Source: Ficedula albicollis
Taxonomy: Eukaryota > Chordata > Aves > Passeriformes > Muscicapidae
Direction of reading: 5' to 3'
NCBI RefSeq assembly: GCF_000247815.1
Contig: NC_021671.1
Coordinates: 25,127,338-25,191,337, forward strand
Length of the DNA stretch: 64,000 nt
Shown: one piece after another, positions 38,282-49,969 of the stretch
Layout of the letters: every line of letters starts with the position of its first letter
How positions within the stretch are numbered: position 1 is the first letter of the stretch
Position numbers and translations under genes: made by a program
The notes under the pieces: model-generated
Told to the model about the DNA's origin: nothing
The model's input: the letters and a program-made list of their open reading frames with translations, nothing else
Databases searched by the model: none

Positions 38282-39984
38282 TTAAAAAGAAGAAGCTGAT
38301 TCAGCAGCAGTACAGCAGTATAGGCCCTTTGCTCATGGAGTTCATATAAATCCTAAAATGTTAATCTTGCTCTTTCTCTATCCCAGCAGTTTTATGCTAA
38401 GAATATTTCATGGTGATTCTAGGACTCCTGTTTTAAAACACAGAAGGCTGAAACACAGCTTACAGCACAACAGTACTGTAACTATTTTTAGGAAATGATC
38501 ATTTAGAAAAGCCCTGAGGGATCTCCTGGAGCTATTTTATGCTGCTCCTTAATATAAAACAAAATACACATGCCATGTACTTTATATAGACTTTATTTTG
38601 CCCTCTGTTGGATCTTCTTCTCAGATGACAGTCTATATGCTAATTGAAACAAAATGTTGACATCAGACTTGTCCACATATCTAGAAATAGAACAACAGCT
38701 TTTTAAAAAAAAATCAAAATGTCAGCAATTTGTATTTTTTTTTGTTCTTTCTCAGTTTGTGTTAAGGACTAGTAGATGGTTTCTCATTTTCTGAAACTGA
38801 TGCTCAAGAACAAGGAAATTGTGGGCCTGTGTTTAGGTTTGGTCTTTGCCTTAGGTAGGATTTCGTTCATACATTCAGAGATAATTCAATTCCATTGTAA
38901 ATAAAGTTTCTTGCCCCAGGGTGTCCGAGTTCGTTAGTAGGTGTCAATATGGTTTGAGCATCTGCTCTACTGGAACAATATTTTACAATATTTATCCAGT
39001 TCCTTATTGAGACATGACAACATGTGCTCTGCCTCCTTAGAAATATGGGGATGTTTTTGTTCCCATAGACAGGACTTGGCTTGGCAAACAGTTTGTGCTT
39101 GATGAATGATAGGATCCCTTAATGGATGCCAGTTGCTCCAGGAAAATGTTGTTGTTCTTCTATCACAGCAGTATAGGATAAAAGTTCTCATATTAGTATG
39201 AAGGGAAACGTATTTATAATAGTACTTAGTCCAAATTGATCTTTCCTGAGCTTACCAAAGGCTGTAGTGAGAAACACAAGTAATTGAAGACATACCAAGC
39301 ATAAATTCCAAGGGAAAAAAATTGTTGAATATCTTCTGAACTAAATTCCACTTCAAAGAACTATTTACAGTCTTCAGCCATGCCTTGAAGGAATAGATCT
39401 TTTATACAACATGGCCTGCCCAAAGCAACAAACAATGTAAGTCATTGCATACAACAACAGAGTAGCATCAGCAAAATGAAAGTGACCATCATCTGTGCAT
39501 CATGTGCAACATTTAATTACATCTTAAGATATTATAATATCTTTTTAAAAGATTAAACTCTATGCCAAATGCCCCTTTCCTTTTAAAGGATCCCAGCAAC
39601 TTTTTCTGGGCTGTCCTCTGGATTTTACTTCCCTTCCTATCTGGCTCTTCAAGCACATATTGTCCTGCAGTTCTCCTGTGACCACTGTTACAATGCCAGG
39701 ATGCTGTTATTCATGGACACTGTGAGAAACAGATAATATCTTCATTTTAAATACAGGCAATGATACAGGAGGATTAAGGCAAAAAGCCTCTGTATGTGCA
39801 GGGACTTTCATGCAGGAGATCTATTTAGAGCACCATGCCTGAAAGAAGTTCATAGGGAGATTAGTATGTGTTGCTCCTCTCCAGGAGGAGTAATTCAGTA
39901 AGAAGTTGCTTTTCTCCATCACTAAGAAAACAGGGGATAGTGATATCATACTGCTGGACAGATATCTGTTACCATCCCATTTGG
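38282..39984. other. unique DNA, no gene seen
   Basis: AT-rich single-copy sequence. The longest frame is 74 codons (38967-39191, minus) and is unrecognised. Confidence 0.5.
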
Positions 39985-41088
39985 CTCTCCCTTGTTAAGT
40001 CAACAAGTCCAAATGACTTGGATGCAGTACTCAAAGGTATGCTGAGGAATTTTGCTGGTGATAGTAAACTGAAGTACACTGCTGACTCCCTCAAAGGCAG
40101 GGAGGTCCTGCAGAGAGACCTTGACAAATCAGAGATCTGGGCAGTCACCAACTATATGAAGTTTAACAAAAGACAAGTTCCAGATTCTGCACTTGGGGTG
40201 GGGCAACCCTGGGTGTACAAACAGACTGGGGAGGGAGAGGCTGGAGAGCAGTGGCACAGAAAGGGACCTGGGGGTCCTGGTCAGTGGCAAGTTGAACATG
40301 AGCCAGCAGAGCCCTGGAGCCAGGAGAGCCAGCCCTGTCCTGGGGACATCAGGCACAGCATGGCCAGCTGGGCAAGGGAGGGGATTGTCCTGCTCTGCTC
40401 TGAGCTGGGGCAGCCTCACCTCCAGGGCTGGGGGCAGCTCTGGGTGACACAATATAAAAAAGATATTGAACTATTAGAGAGTGTCCAGAGGAGGGCCACG
40501 AGGATGGTGAAAGGCCTTGAAGGGGAAGGTTTATGAGGAGAAGCTGATGTCACTCGGTCTGTTCAGCCTAGAGGAGGACAGAGGATGGTGAAAGGCCTTG
40601 AAGGGGAAGGTTTATGAGGAGAAGCTGATGTCACTCGGTCTGTTCAGCCTAGAGGAGACTGAGGAGAGACCTCACTGCAGTTACAGCTTCTTGTGAGGGG
40701 CAGAGGAGGGGCAGGCACTGATCTCTGCTCTGTGGTGACAGTGACAGAACACAAGGGAATGGCCTGAAGTTGTGTCAGGGGAGGTTCAGGCTGGATATCA
40801 GGATACCAGAGGGTGGTTGGGCACTGGAACAGCTCCCTTGAATTATGTCAGGGAAGGTTTAGGCTGGGTATCAGGAGAAGGATTCTTCATCCAGAAGGTG
40901 TCTGGACACTGGAAAGAGCTTCTCAGGGAAGTGGTCACAGCACCAGCCTGACAGAGCTCAAGAAGCATTTGAACCATGCTCTCAGGCACAGGGTGTGATT
41001 CTTGAGGCTGTCCTGTGCAGGGCCAAGAGTTGGACTCAATGATCCCTTGTGGTTCTCTTCCAATTTAGGATATTCTATGATTCTACAT
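39985..41088 (+). mobile_element. CR1 LINE with reverse-transcriptase C-terminal remnant
   Basis: This is the longest CR1 in the window. About 39995-40536 reads in one plus-strand frame (part of a 222-codon frame starting at 39868) as the C-terminal reverse-transcriptase region. It has an FAGD motif where CR1 elements normally have the catalytic FADD, then REVLQRDLDK, MKFNKRQ and ELLESVQRRATRMVKGLE. The replaced Asp and the truncation mean it is inactive. The 3'UTR follows, with TCAGGCTGGATATCAGGA, CTGACAGAGCTCAAGAAGCA, CTGTCCTGTGCAGGGCCAAG and the end GGATATTCTATGATTCTACA. An 81-bp direct duplication at 40501-40657 lies at the coding/UTR junction. A second, weaker internal repeat (about 40770-40920) duplicates the GTCAGGGGAGGTTCAGGCTG block. 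Confidence 0.92.
40501..40657. repeat. 81-bp tandem duplication inside CR1
   Basis: AGGATGGTGAAAGGCCTTGA occurs at 40501 and 40582. The first about 76 bases of the two copies are identical, ending GTTCAGCCTAGAGGAG. Lack of divergence inside an otherwise decayed CR1 implies the duplication is much younger than the insertion. Confidence 0.95.
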
Positions 41089-44000
41089 TCTTACCACCTT
41101 CCAGCTCCATTTGCCCTGATTATTGTACTCCCCCCATCCTTTGCACTACCCAGGTTGCTATAAACAACCTGCTCTCCTGCTACACTTAAAACCCATTGCA
41201 GCAAAATTGACTATTAGGCATCCTTGTAAGCCAAATTTTCTAGGTGTTGCTCGATTATACTGGACTGTGCTGTTGCCCTTTTTTATTGTAGATTAGAAAA
41301 ATTATAAACAGCAACTGAATGAAATGACCTGAATGTCTTCTCTTCTACTACTCTTCATCCTCACTGTTTTCTTTTGAATATAATTTCCAAGTTAACCCAG
41401 TTGGGATAGGGGTAGGTTGGACTTTCCTCGTATAAACAGGGCTAGAAAGATTCCTCAGAACTCCATGGGATTTTCCTCAGGAAGTCTTTTGTCTGCACTG
41501 GGAGAGTGAGTGACTTCATTTCTTCAAGGTCATTACTGTCCCAGGTAGCTAAAATTTTCAAAGTGATTATAAAGTATAATTTTCTTTAAAATAATAAAAT
41601 TAGAAAAATAGGTTGATTTAAACAGAGGTGATAATGAAGTCTTTTACATAACTTTATTCAGGTGGTAGCCATAACTCACCAATACACTGCTATTATTAAT
41701 AAGACTTTTCCATTCCAAACTGTTGTTAGATCATTAATTTGTGAATATTATGTGAATACACCATTTAAAAGTGCAAAATGCTTTCCTCCTTGGTTAATTA
41801 ACACAAGCTAGATACCCACAAGAGCATAACCCTGTAATGCATACAAATAACGAGATTTAATTGATTCTTCTATGGCCTATTAAAAATGCATTGAGGGCCT
41901 AAAGGATTTAAATGGGTAAAATAGAAGAACTCCCAGACTGGCCTCTATCTGACACTGAGACTGCATCTGAAAATTCTAATAAATGGAAAACCACCCCATA
42001 TGCAATTTTCTAACCAATGTCTAACTGCACAGAAATAATGATATGGAAGTTAAAACAAGAAATTGTTATTTAATGCTAAGTGTAGTCCTTTATTTTCTGG
42101 GGGTTTAGACTGAATGCAAGATGAGGCAAATAAGTTGAATTCAGCCTCATACATTATTCACAGGGACTGAGCTAACATGATCATTCTTTTTCGTTAAAGC
42201 CACTGCAAATAGCACAGCTATTCATTCTAGCACTGTTAATACAATGAAGACATGTTAATGTGGAATGTCAGTGTCTTAAATCTCTGTTACTATTCTATCA
42301 AATCTATGCATCTTTAAATTTTTTTTTCTGTATATCCTTATTTTTTTCCAATTTTGATGATTTCCACTTAATTTTTAATGATTCAAAATACATTCAAATG
42401 TAGCACAAACTGAAATAGTTTACATTTATGCAATAAACTCATTAAACCATGGTAGTTGCTCTTTCTTTCTTGAACCAGTCTTGTATTGAGAGGAAATAAT
42501 TAATGGTGAAATCCTTGTTAATGGGTGGCCTGATGACAGGTCTTCTGAGTTCATGTTGACCTCTGTTTGCCTGCAGGCCAAAAACCTCCCATTTTTAATG
42601 TCTGTAGCCTTCCTGACCAATTTGGATACTATGGATCTGATTAATTGTTTGGAATGCAGTAGCCCCAGAGGATCTCATCAGACACTAATGTTCTCTAGGA
42701 TAAGGGTATCCCTTTTTTAGGTGTGCATAATCATGACTGCATACATAGTGTTTCTCAGCAGTGTAACAATTTAAAAAAACTCATATAAAATAAGTAATGG
42801 ATATTGCATTTTCTAAATTTTATGTCTCTTATGAAGACAAGAGGCGGAGTGGGGAAATGATGGCATGACTGTAGCAGACCTCGATACGTACCCCCAAACA
42901 CTGAGATCTATTCCACTGCCCTGATTGCAAAGCCAGCATACAACACAAGCATGCAATGTTTTGGGGCTTTTTTCTGCTTTGTTGAATTTTTTAACTTCTT
43001 TGTACGACTATGAAGCAGTAGGGAGCACAGTGTTTTACAACATCCTTAAATACACAGCCATGTTGTTAGCTCTTCACATGCAGACTTCCATGATGTGATT
43101 GCAGTATTTGACACCTTCCTGTGTGAATGCCTCAAGAAGAGTGTGAAACCTATGCAGAGTTTGGATTTTTGTAGCTAGACATGGAAACCTGTCTGTGTGA
43201 CTTTGTGTAAATCTAGAGCTTAGAGTAACCCTATGACAAATATAATAAATGGATTATCAGAATAAAAATATTGCACTATCATTTTAAGATTCTTTATAGC
43301 AATATCCCAGGCTATTCTGTAAAGTAAAAGCAGCTGTTGAAAAATCACCCATTATAAATGTTCTGTTTTAGTCCCTTTTAGTCACTTTTTGCCCTCTCTT
43401 TGGGAGATGTTTAATCTGGCTTCCTCCTTTCCTTTCTTTCAATTGTGGTGTACTCCTACAACCTCCAGGAAATGCTTAATTCAGTTTTTTAAACTTGCCT
43501 TTGATTTTAGCCCAGTGTTACTGCTGGGTTCATCTGAGTTAGGTGTAAATGTGCAAGGAATCGTTCCAGATGGGAACACACGGTTGCCCTCTTGACATGA
43601 ATGTATGCAATCCTAACTGGCATGGACTTGGCAGCAGTTACTTATGTGGTTGATTAACTCGTGGGGTTAGGTTGTGAGATCTTGTGAGCCAGACTGTCAA
43701 GCTTAATCATCCTATAAAAAAGGAGAGCCTCATTAACCCTTCCATATCTAACAAGAGCCACCATTGCTGGAGCAATCTTCAGTGGCCAGAGGTGGTCAGC
43801 AGAACAAGAGGATTTTGTGATGTGAAGTACCAAAATCTCTGAGGGGAAAAAAAAAAAAGAAAGCAAAAAGAAGAAAGTTTCAACCTATAAAGAATGGAAA
43901 TTAGTCTAATGGCTTGGATTCTTAATAGCAGATATACATTTAAATTCCCTCAGCCAAAAGAAGTATTGAAGCTGAATCTCCCAGAACCTGAAGATGAAGC

Positions 44001-45759
44001 CACAAACCACAGAATTCTTGCTTTCATTTGAATGAGTGATGTCACAGAAAAAAAAATTTAAAAATCTCTTAAAGTATAGAAAATCAAGGTGGTGGAAGGT
44101 CACATCAATTTTTTTTTTCCCTCTAATAACATGCTTTATCTATTTAACTGAAACATCAGATTTTTAAAAAATTCCCATTGACAAGGTCAGGCAGATAATG
44201 GGGATGGGGGGAGGCTGTTATCTAGAGAAAGATAATAGGAGGGACATGCCCAGGATGTCTTTCTGGACATTTTTGCCATTTTTGTCAATTCTTCTTCTTT
44301 TTCTTTCTCTCTCATACCTGCAGAGGAAGAATCATATACTAGGTTTTCCTGTTACTGCTTGAGCCTAAATTCTATATACTATATACAGTATACTGCTTTC
44401 CTACTTGTTTCATTATAACTGAAAGCCGGCAGATGATTCCTATTTAAAACTCCAACTAGGGCATAGATGCAGTACAGTGTAGCAGCAAGCTCTTTCACAG
44501 AGTTTTGGAGTCTGGCACTCAGACAGCCACGTGAAATGTGGCTTCCAAGTCCTCTGTTACTTGTTCACTAAACCTACTTTTTATTCATCATTGAAAAATT
44601 TGACATTTTGCTACAGTTCTAGTAAAAGCCATGTTTAAAAACTTCAGCACCACACTCTTCCTATTTTGCACTATTTGGCCTCTGAAGGCAATTCTACAGA
44701 TAAAAAAGAAGGATGGTCAAGAGTATCTCAAAATTCAGGTAGAGAGGAAAAAGACAAAAAAGGCACATCTCTCCTGAACATTTTGGCTGGGAATAGGCAC
44801 CTCCATTGTGGCATCCAAAAACGTACAAGGATAACAATATTAAAATTAATGAACCTAAAGACCAAAAGTCAGAATAGAAAGACCAGGATTTGCCTTGATT
44901 GTTCCAGAGAAGGGCAGGTCCACTTCTCCTCTTTAGCCATCATTCTTTTCCAGCTCCTGTCTCACCACCAGTTTTACACCAGTCGGTGCTCTATTTTCCT
45001 CTCTTGCCCGGCTTTTGCCTTTTCTTTAAACTCTACTCTGTTGAAACCCTGAGTGCCAGCCTTTCAGGATTAGAGGCTCTTCCCACTCTGGGCTCCATTC
45101 AAAGCTCTGCTCTCTGCCCAGCAGTTGCAGAATGTATCCACCTCACCCACTGTACATTATTATAAGATAAGTATCAGTCTCAGGACACATTCAAAGACTG
45201 ATTCCCACATTCATCTTTGCTTTCCTCTCTGACACTCTAATACATGATGATTTGTCTCCTGCTGAAGGCACAAACTGCTTGAAATACAGTGGGATTTCAC
45301 AGCCAGCATCAGTTGCCTCTCTTTCTCCCCAGCTATTCCCCTACCTGACACCTTGTTCATCTAATGTCATCTCATTTGCACACTGCTTCAAGTACAAAAG
45401 TGGATTCAGAAGCAAGACAATACCTGAGGTCTGTATGCATTCCTGTGTATCACTCAAATGTGCCATACATTTGGGTTGTGGTGGAAAGAGGGAACTGTGT
45501 GAACAGAACAAGGGAGATTCAAAGATAACACAACAAGCATGAGTGAAACAGTGTGTGAATGTGTTGAGATTTTGAGGCCTTTAATAAAATGTCAGGGTTA
45601 AAAGCATCCAAACAGTAGATTTAAATCAGATGCTTGCAGAAGGAAGAATAAAGGGTAGAACAGGATAAGGGAAGTTAAAAATTACTCTAAAATTATCTCT
45701 GAAATTCCCAGTCAAATATAATCACTTCCCTATTTAGCTTAGAGCACTGTCCAAGCTAT
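41089..45759. other. unique AT-rich DNA, no gene seen
   Basis: The longest frame is 128 codons (44666-45052, plus), Lys/Ser-rich at the start and hydrophobic later, and unrecognised. Poly-A and poly-T runs are frequent. No clear element ends. Confidence 0.5.
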
Positions 45760-45851
45760 GAGCACCAAATTCTGTAGTCAAGAGACTGTTTTAGTAGGTA
45801 TGAGAGAGCACCAAATTCCATAGTCAAGAGACTGTTTTAGTAGGTATGAGA
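45760..45851. repeat. two-copy tandem duplication, 46-bp unit
   Basis: Copies start GAGCACCAAATTC at 45760 and 45806 and share GTCAAGAGACTGTTTTAGTA. They differ at about two bases (TGT against CAT). Confidence 0.93.
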
Positions 45852-47600
45852 GAGAGTTGAGGGATGAGAACATTGTACTGTTCTCAACTGCGTGAATTCA
45901 AAACTGTCACAGGATTCCAAACACTCAAAATGTAGCAAGTCACCTTTCCAGATATCTTATGCTATGTAAATGAAGCAACAGAAGACTCAAAAATGCAGGT
46001 TCATAACCATAAGTAGTAGAAAAATAACTGAGGGCAAAAAAGATTACCATAATTATCCCTGCTACATTTTGTCACCTGTGTGTAGTTGTGAATGAGACTG
46101 ATTCTAGTTGCTCAGTCAGTATAAATAATTCATGCTGGTAAAGCTGATGAAGGAACAAGAAATAATGATTTGGTATTTGGTACTTTATCTTCCTCTGCTC
46201 ATTCATTTGTATTCTGTCAGAGTAGAGGTAGAGTCATGCTGTTTTGAACTTGTCTTTTTAAATGCCATAAATTGTTTTGGTAGATCTTGGTGGTGTAATT
46301 ACAACTGTCTATATATCAGACAGTAATTTTATTTTTTTTTTTAATTTACAAAAATCTATACGTTTTTGGCGGGTTTTTTTATGTTTTGTTTTGAATTGTA
46401 ACAGACCTCAGCAAAGGGATGTAGAAAATATGAAACATTAAAATTTTTGTCATAGAGATGTACCTTTGATTTCAAATAAAGTAGAAAAAAATTGAATTTT
46501 GGGCCTTAAGCCATAAAAATAGTTATTGCAAGCAGTGCCAATGAAATAACCATCATGGCAGAGAAGAATGATGGAGTGTGAGAAATTCTTCTTTATATTC
46601 TTCATTAGAACTCTCTTTAAGCTTGAGTTATTATTTTGGTCATTTTTGTTTCTTTCTATATAAATAAAACACAGAAAACAAATTGCTGTCGCATGAAACA
46701 AAAATTATTGCCAACATGCTTTGACAAATAGGAAAATAAAAAATAACTTATCATTCATAAAACTGTTCAGCAAGTGTGGGTGTGTAGCTATTCTCAATGC
46801 CAGGTACTCTATTCATCATTATCCTGAATTTGTGCTTAACCTTCTGAAATTTGCGAAGCAGAGCATAAAATGCTGTGTCAAAATTCTGTTGAGTATAAAA
46901 AATGTCTATGAATGTTGCAGCTCAGCTGAGATCCCACTGAGACGGAAATCTGCATGAAGAATTTGCAGATGCGAGGTTGTGGTCAGTTCTGCTCCAGCTT
47001 CCTGACATCATAACCAGGAGAACATGTGCCGTGCAGAATTGGGGTCCAGTGCCTGTCCCCAGGGCTGTGGGAGAGGATTGCTGGCTCCAAATGTGGTTTT
47101 GGGTGTGTGAGTAGGGGAAGAGGCAGACCTGGCCTTGCACACCCACCCCTAAACAGTGCATCCCAGCCCTGCAGTGGCTGCCAATCCCTGGCACAGCAGA
47201 GGCAATGCTCCAACCCTGGAGCCCCTAACCCAGCTCCTGAGTCTCCAAATTACCCAAAGAGTCCTGCCTGGGGGAAGAGCCCAGCATGACCAAGGGGTAT
47301 TTTAGGCTAAACATGCAGCAAGCTTGTGCAGCAAGCACACTGCCTCTTCTTGGAATTTCTATCTGAACACTGCTGGCACCCAGTAGTTGTGTAATGTTGC
47401 AGTCAGGTAGATAAATTATAAAAGAAAGGCCTCATAAAACCAGGCCTTGCTCTCTGCTAAATTAATAGCCAGCTTGTCACTTCTATGTACAGCTAAGTGG
47501 CTTGTAAGTTCTGATGGGAAAACAATCTCGAGCATGAAAACCATTAACACAACAAACTATTCAGGTAAGAGAAACATTTGCACCTGCAATAAACAAGAAA
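45852..47600. other. unique DNA, GC-richer patch at 46.95-47.29 kb
   Basis: Mostly AT-rich. About 46950-47290 is GC-richer, with overlapping frames of 76-90 codons on both strands. None is recognised, and CpG is low, so I do not call a promoter or exon. Confidence 0.45.
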
Positions 47601-47795
47601 TGTGTCTCATGGGAATCAGTGAAAAAAATATGTAAACTAACCAAGAATAGAGAAATTTGATAGACAAGTAAAATATCTTTTAGTAACCAAAGGAGTAATT
47701 GGCAAGAAAATATTAACCAATCAGAGTTGCACAGGAGGTCTGTAAAAACTGTATAAAATAAGTGGTGTGAATAAAGAATTAGCTTTTCCTGCATG
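47601..47795 (+). mobile_element. probable ERV LTR (ends uncertain)
   Basis: Holds LTR-like promoter and poly(A) parts in the right order on the plus strand. These are TGTGTCTCATGGGAATCAGT at the start, a CAAT box AACCAATCAG (47715-47724), TATAAAA (47752-47758) and AATAAA (47770-47775), then TTAGCTTTTCCTGCATG. A 6-bp repeat AAGAAA brackets it (47595-47600, 47796-47801), but the proposed right end is not CA, so the exact limits are doubtful. The element is not related to the other LTRs here. A chance run of promoter-like motifs is the alternative. Confidence 0.55.
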
Positions 47796-47801
47796 AAGAA
47801 A

Positions 47802-48471
47802 TGGAGTCTTGGAAAATTTATTGCAATAATGTAAAATAATATAGAAAAGTCCTTTTCTATACATGTTCTGTCTTTCTCTTTCTTTGTTCTTCTAAGTCCC
47901 TCTCCTTGGAATTTTTGAGTAACTTAAAATCTAATGGGCTTAGAGTTTGCTAAATTGGATGGACTATGGTAATGTGTTAAGAAGTTCCTTATGTTGATTG
48001 AATGTTGCTCTTAGCCTTTTGCCAAAGTTCTTTGATTTTCTAAAGTTGCCAGTAAGGTTTCTTTTTGTTGTTTTGACCTCTGGGGGATATCTTGACGGTA
48101 TTTCTCCCATGTGTCTAACTCAAAGTATATGAACAACTGTAAGCCCTTTCAGAAGTCTTACTGAGAGATTTTTGTGGCCCAAGACGCCAAGGGAAGGAAA
48201 TACCTTCAATGATGAATGCAGGTGGTGAGTAATTTGAAAGGTGCCTAAGTCTTCCTAGTTAGTGCAGTACCTGTGGGGAAGCAGCTAAATGTCAGTACTA
48301 AGGCCAATGTTCACTCAAAAAAAGATGGATATCTAACCATCTAACTATCTTTAAGAGTATAGATCTAACAACCTTCATTTCATAGATCCTCTCAGGATTA
48401 TGTGGGGGCAGTACTTGAAAGAGTGCTGGGGTTTGAATTTTTTCTTTAATGAAAGTTAGTGCCACTTTTGA
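47802..48471. other. unique DNA, no gene seen
   Basis: AT-rich. An 88-codon minus-strand frame beginning at 48564 extends out of the LTR into this stretch and is unrecognised. Confidence 0.5.
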
Positions 48472-49277
48472 CATGGTGTCACGGTGTGACTTGGGTTTGC
48501 CAACCTTAATATATTTAGTTTCTTTTAGAAACAGGACCCAGGAGTAGAGACAAGGCAGGCTCAAAACTTAAAAAGGTCCAAGAAGAAATTTATTAATAAC
48601 ACAAAAAGAATTCAGAATAAGATTCCTAGATTATTCCCTCCTCCCTTTATTCCACATTCCTTAACAACAACATACAGAGAACACTTCAGTCAGTTATCCA
48701 CCCAAATAATCATTTCAGTTCACTTAAGAGAGGAGAGTCCCGTTTTTTAGTTATGGCTTAGGGGGCGTCTTCACCTTCACAGTCTGCATCCGCCCGGGAC
48801 CTACAGAACCATGAATATTCCTCTCATTCCCACAGTCCTTCCAGAGCCGTGTTATGGGTTACGATGCACACAGGGGGTACTACTTTTAAAGGCAGGCTGC
48901 TGAAAAACAAAATTCTCTTCATCTCCTTCCCTAACAAATGTCTCTGTTCATATTCCAGTCCCAAAACAGAGAGCTCAATTTCCACTCCTCCGCCGAGCCC
49001 GGAGCCAGGCCAGGGCCAGTGCTCTGGCCAGAGCCACCTCACCACCCGGCAGCCAGAAACCGAAAGACCCCAGTTAACTTGATCCACTGTGATTTGTGAA
49101 AGCGAAAATAACTTTTCATTGGTTTCCCGAGCTGTCCATCACCAAATCAGCTCTCTGATTTGTGCCAGCAGCTCTCAGGGGAAGCCCCCAGACAGCCCCT
49201 CCATTCACCAGCCTCGTGGTGCTTTCCCTGAGGCGAGTCCAGCCCATTCCCCTAGCACGTGAAACCAACACACATGG
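48472..49277 (-). mobile_element. solo LTR with perfect 5-bp target-site duplication
   Basis: The LTR proper is 48477-49272. It starts (plus strand) TGTCACGGTGTGACTTGGGT and ends CACGTGAAACCAACACA. CATGG lies directly before (48472-48476) and after (49273-49277). It matches the LTR at 6292-8147 over the left about 500 bp and the right about 200 bp, but the middle is short, mixed GC-rich sequence (CTCCTCCGCCGAGCCCGGAG) instead of a C homopolymer. A minus-strand AATAAA (TTTATT at 48589-48594) matches the poly(A) site of the first copy. A 5-bp duplication is typical of ERVL-like or some other ERV integrases. No internal region adjoins it. Confidence 0.9.
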
Positions 49278-49729
49278 TGTTTGCACATTAAATAATTTGC
49301 TACTAAGCAGAAACCTAGTAATGCTCCTCCCTGAGATTCAAAAGGTCTGACCAAATTAAAAACAAAATTGTCAAAACACAGGTAAGTTTCATGAGCTGTA
49401 TGGTAGAATACTGTCAAACAGAGAGAAGTTATTTGAGCTGTATGGATGTAAGTATTACCCAAATGGTCACCTCTGATCTTTATTGCAGTGCCTGAAAATA
49501 CCAACAAGAGGGAGAACACTCCTGTTCAGGAAAATGGGCTGTGTCCTGCCACCAGTATCATGCTAGCCCATTGAGACAACTCAGGCTGCAGGTCTTCGGC
49601 CAACATGCATCATCTGTGCTGCTATCTCCTCCATTTCCAAAGACTGGGTATCTCTTCTTGGAACTGCTGTACCTTTCAATTACAGAATCACAATTTAACA
49701 TGAAATGTCTTAGAAATGATAAAGCAAGC

Positions 49730-49732
<3 letters not shown>
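49278..49732. other. unique DNA, no gene seen
   Basis: Single-copy sequence between the LTR and the poly-A run. A 145-codon plus-strand frame starting at 49541 is carried through the poly-A run and duplication, and is not credible as a gene. Confidence 0.5.

Positions 49733-49773
<41 letters not shown>
49733..49773. repeat. poly-A run, 41 bases
   Basis: Uninterrupted A run preceded by AAGCAAGCTGT and followed by GGAATGG. No retroelement body is recognisable upstream, so it is not clearly a retroposon tail. Confidence 0.95.
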
Positions 49774-49775
<2 letters not shown>

Positions 49776-49807
49776 AATGGAATTTCAGGAAAAACAGAAA
49801 AGTTTTT

Positions 49808-49969
49808 CCTTCATTTTTTCCACTTCTTGTTTACCCTTTTGTCGATATCTCAAAAAAAAAAAAAAAAACATTACCAACATATCAACTGCCTTCATTTTTT
49901 CCACTTCTTGTTTACCCTTTTGTCGATATCTCAAAAAAAAAAAAAAAAGCATTACCAACATATCAACTG
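49808..49969. repeat. two-copy tandem duplication, 81-bp unit with inner A run
   Basis: Copies start CCTTCATTTTTTCCACTTC at 49808 and 49889. Each contains GTCGATATCTC, an A run of about 16-17, and CATTACCAACATATCAACTG. They are almost identical apart from A-run length. Confidence 0.95.

Noticed and set aside
44666..45052. 128-codon plus-strand frame
   Set aside because: It has no recognised motif, its composition is consistent with chance, and no splice or promoter support is visible.
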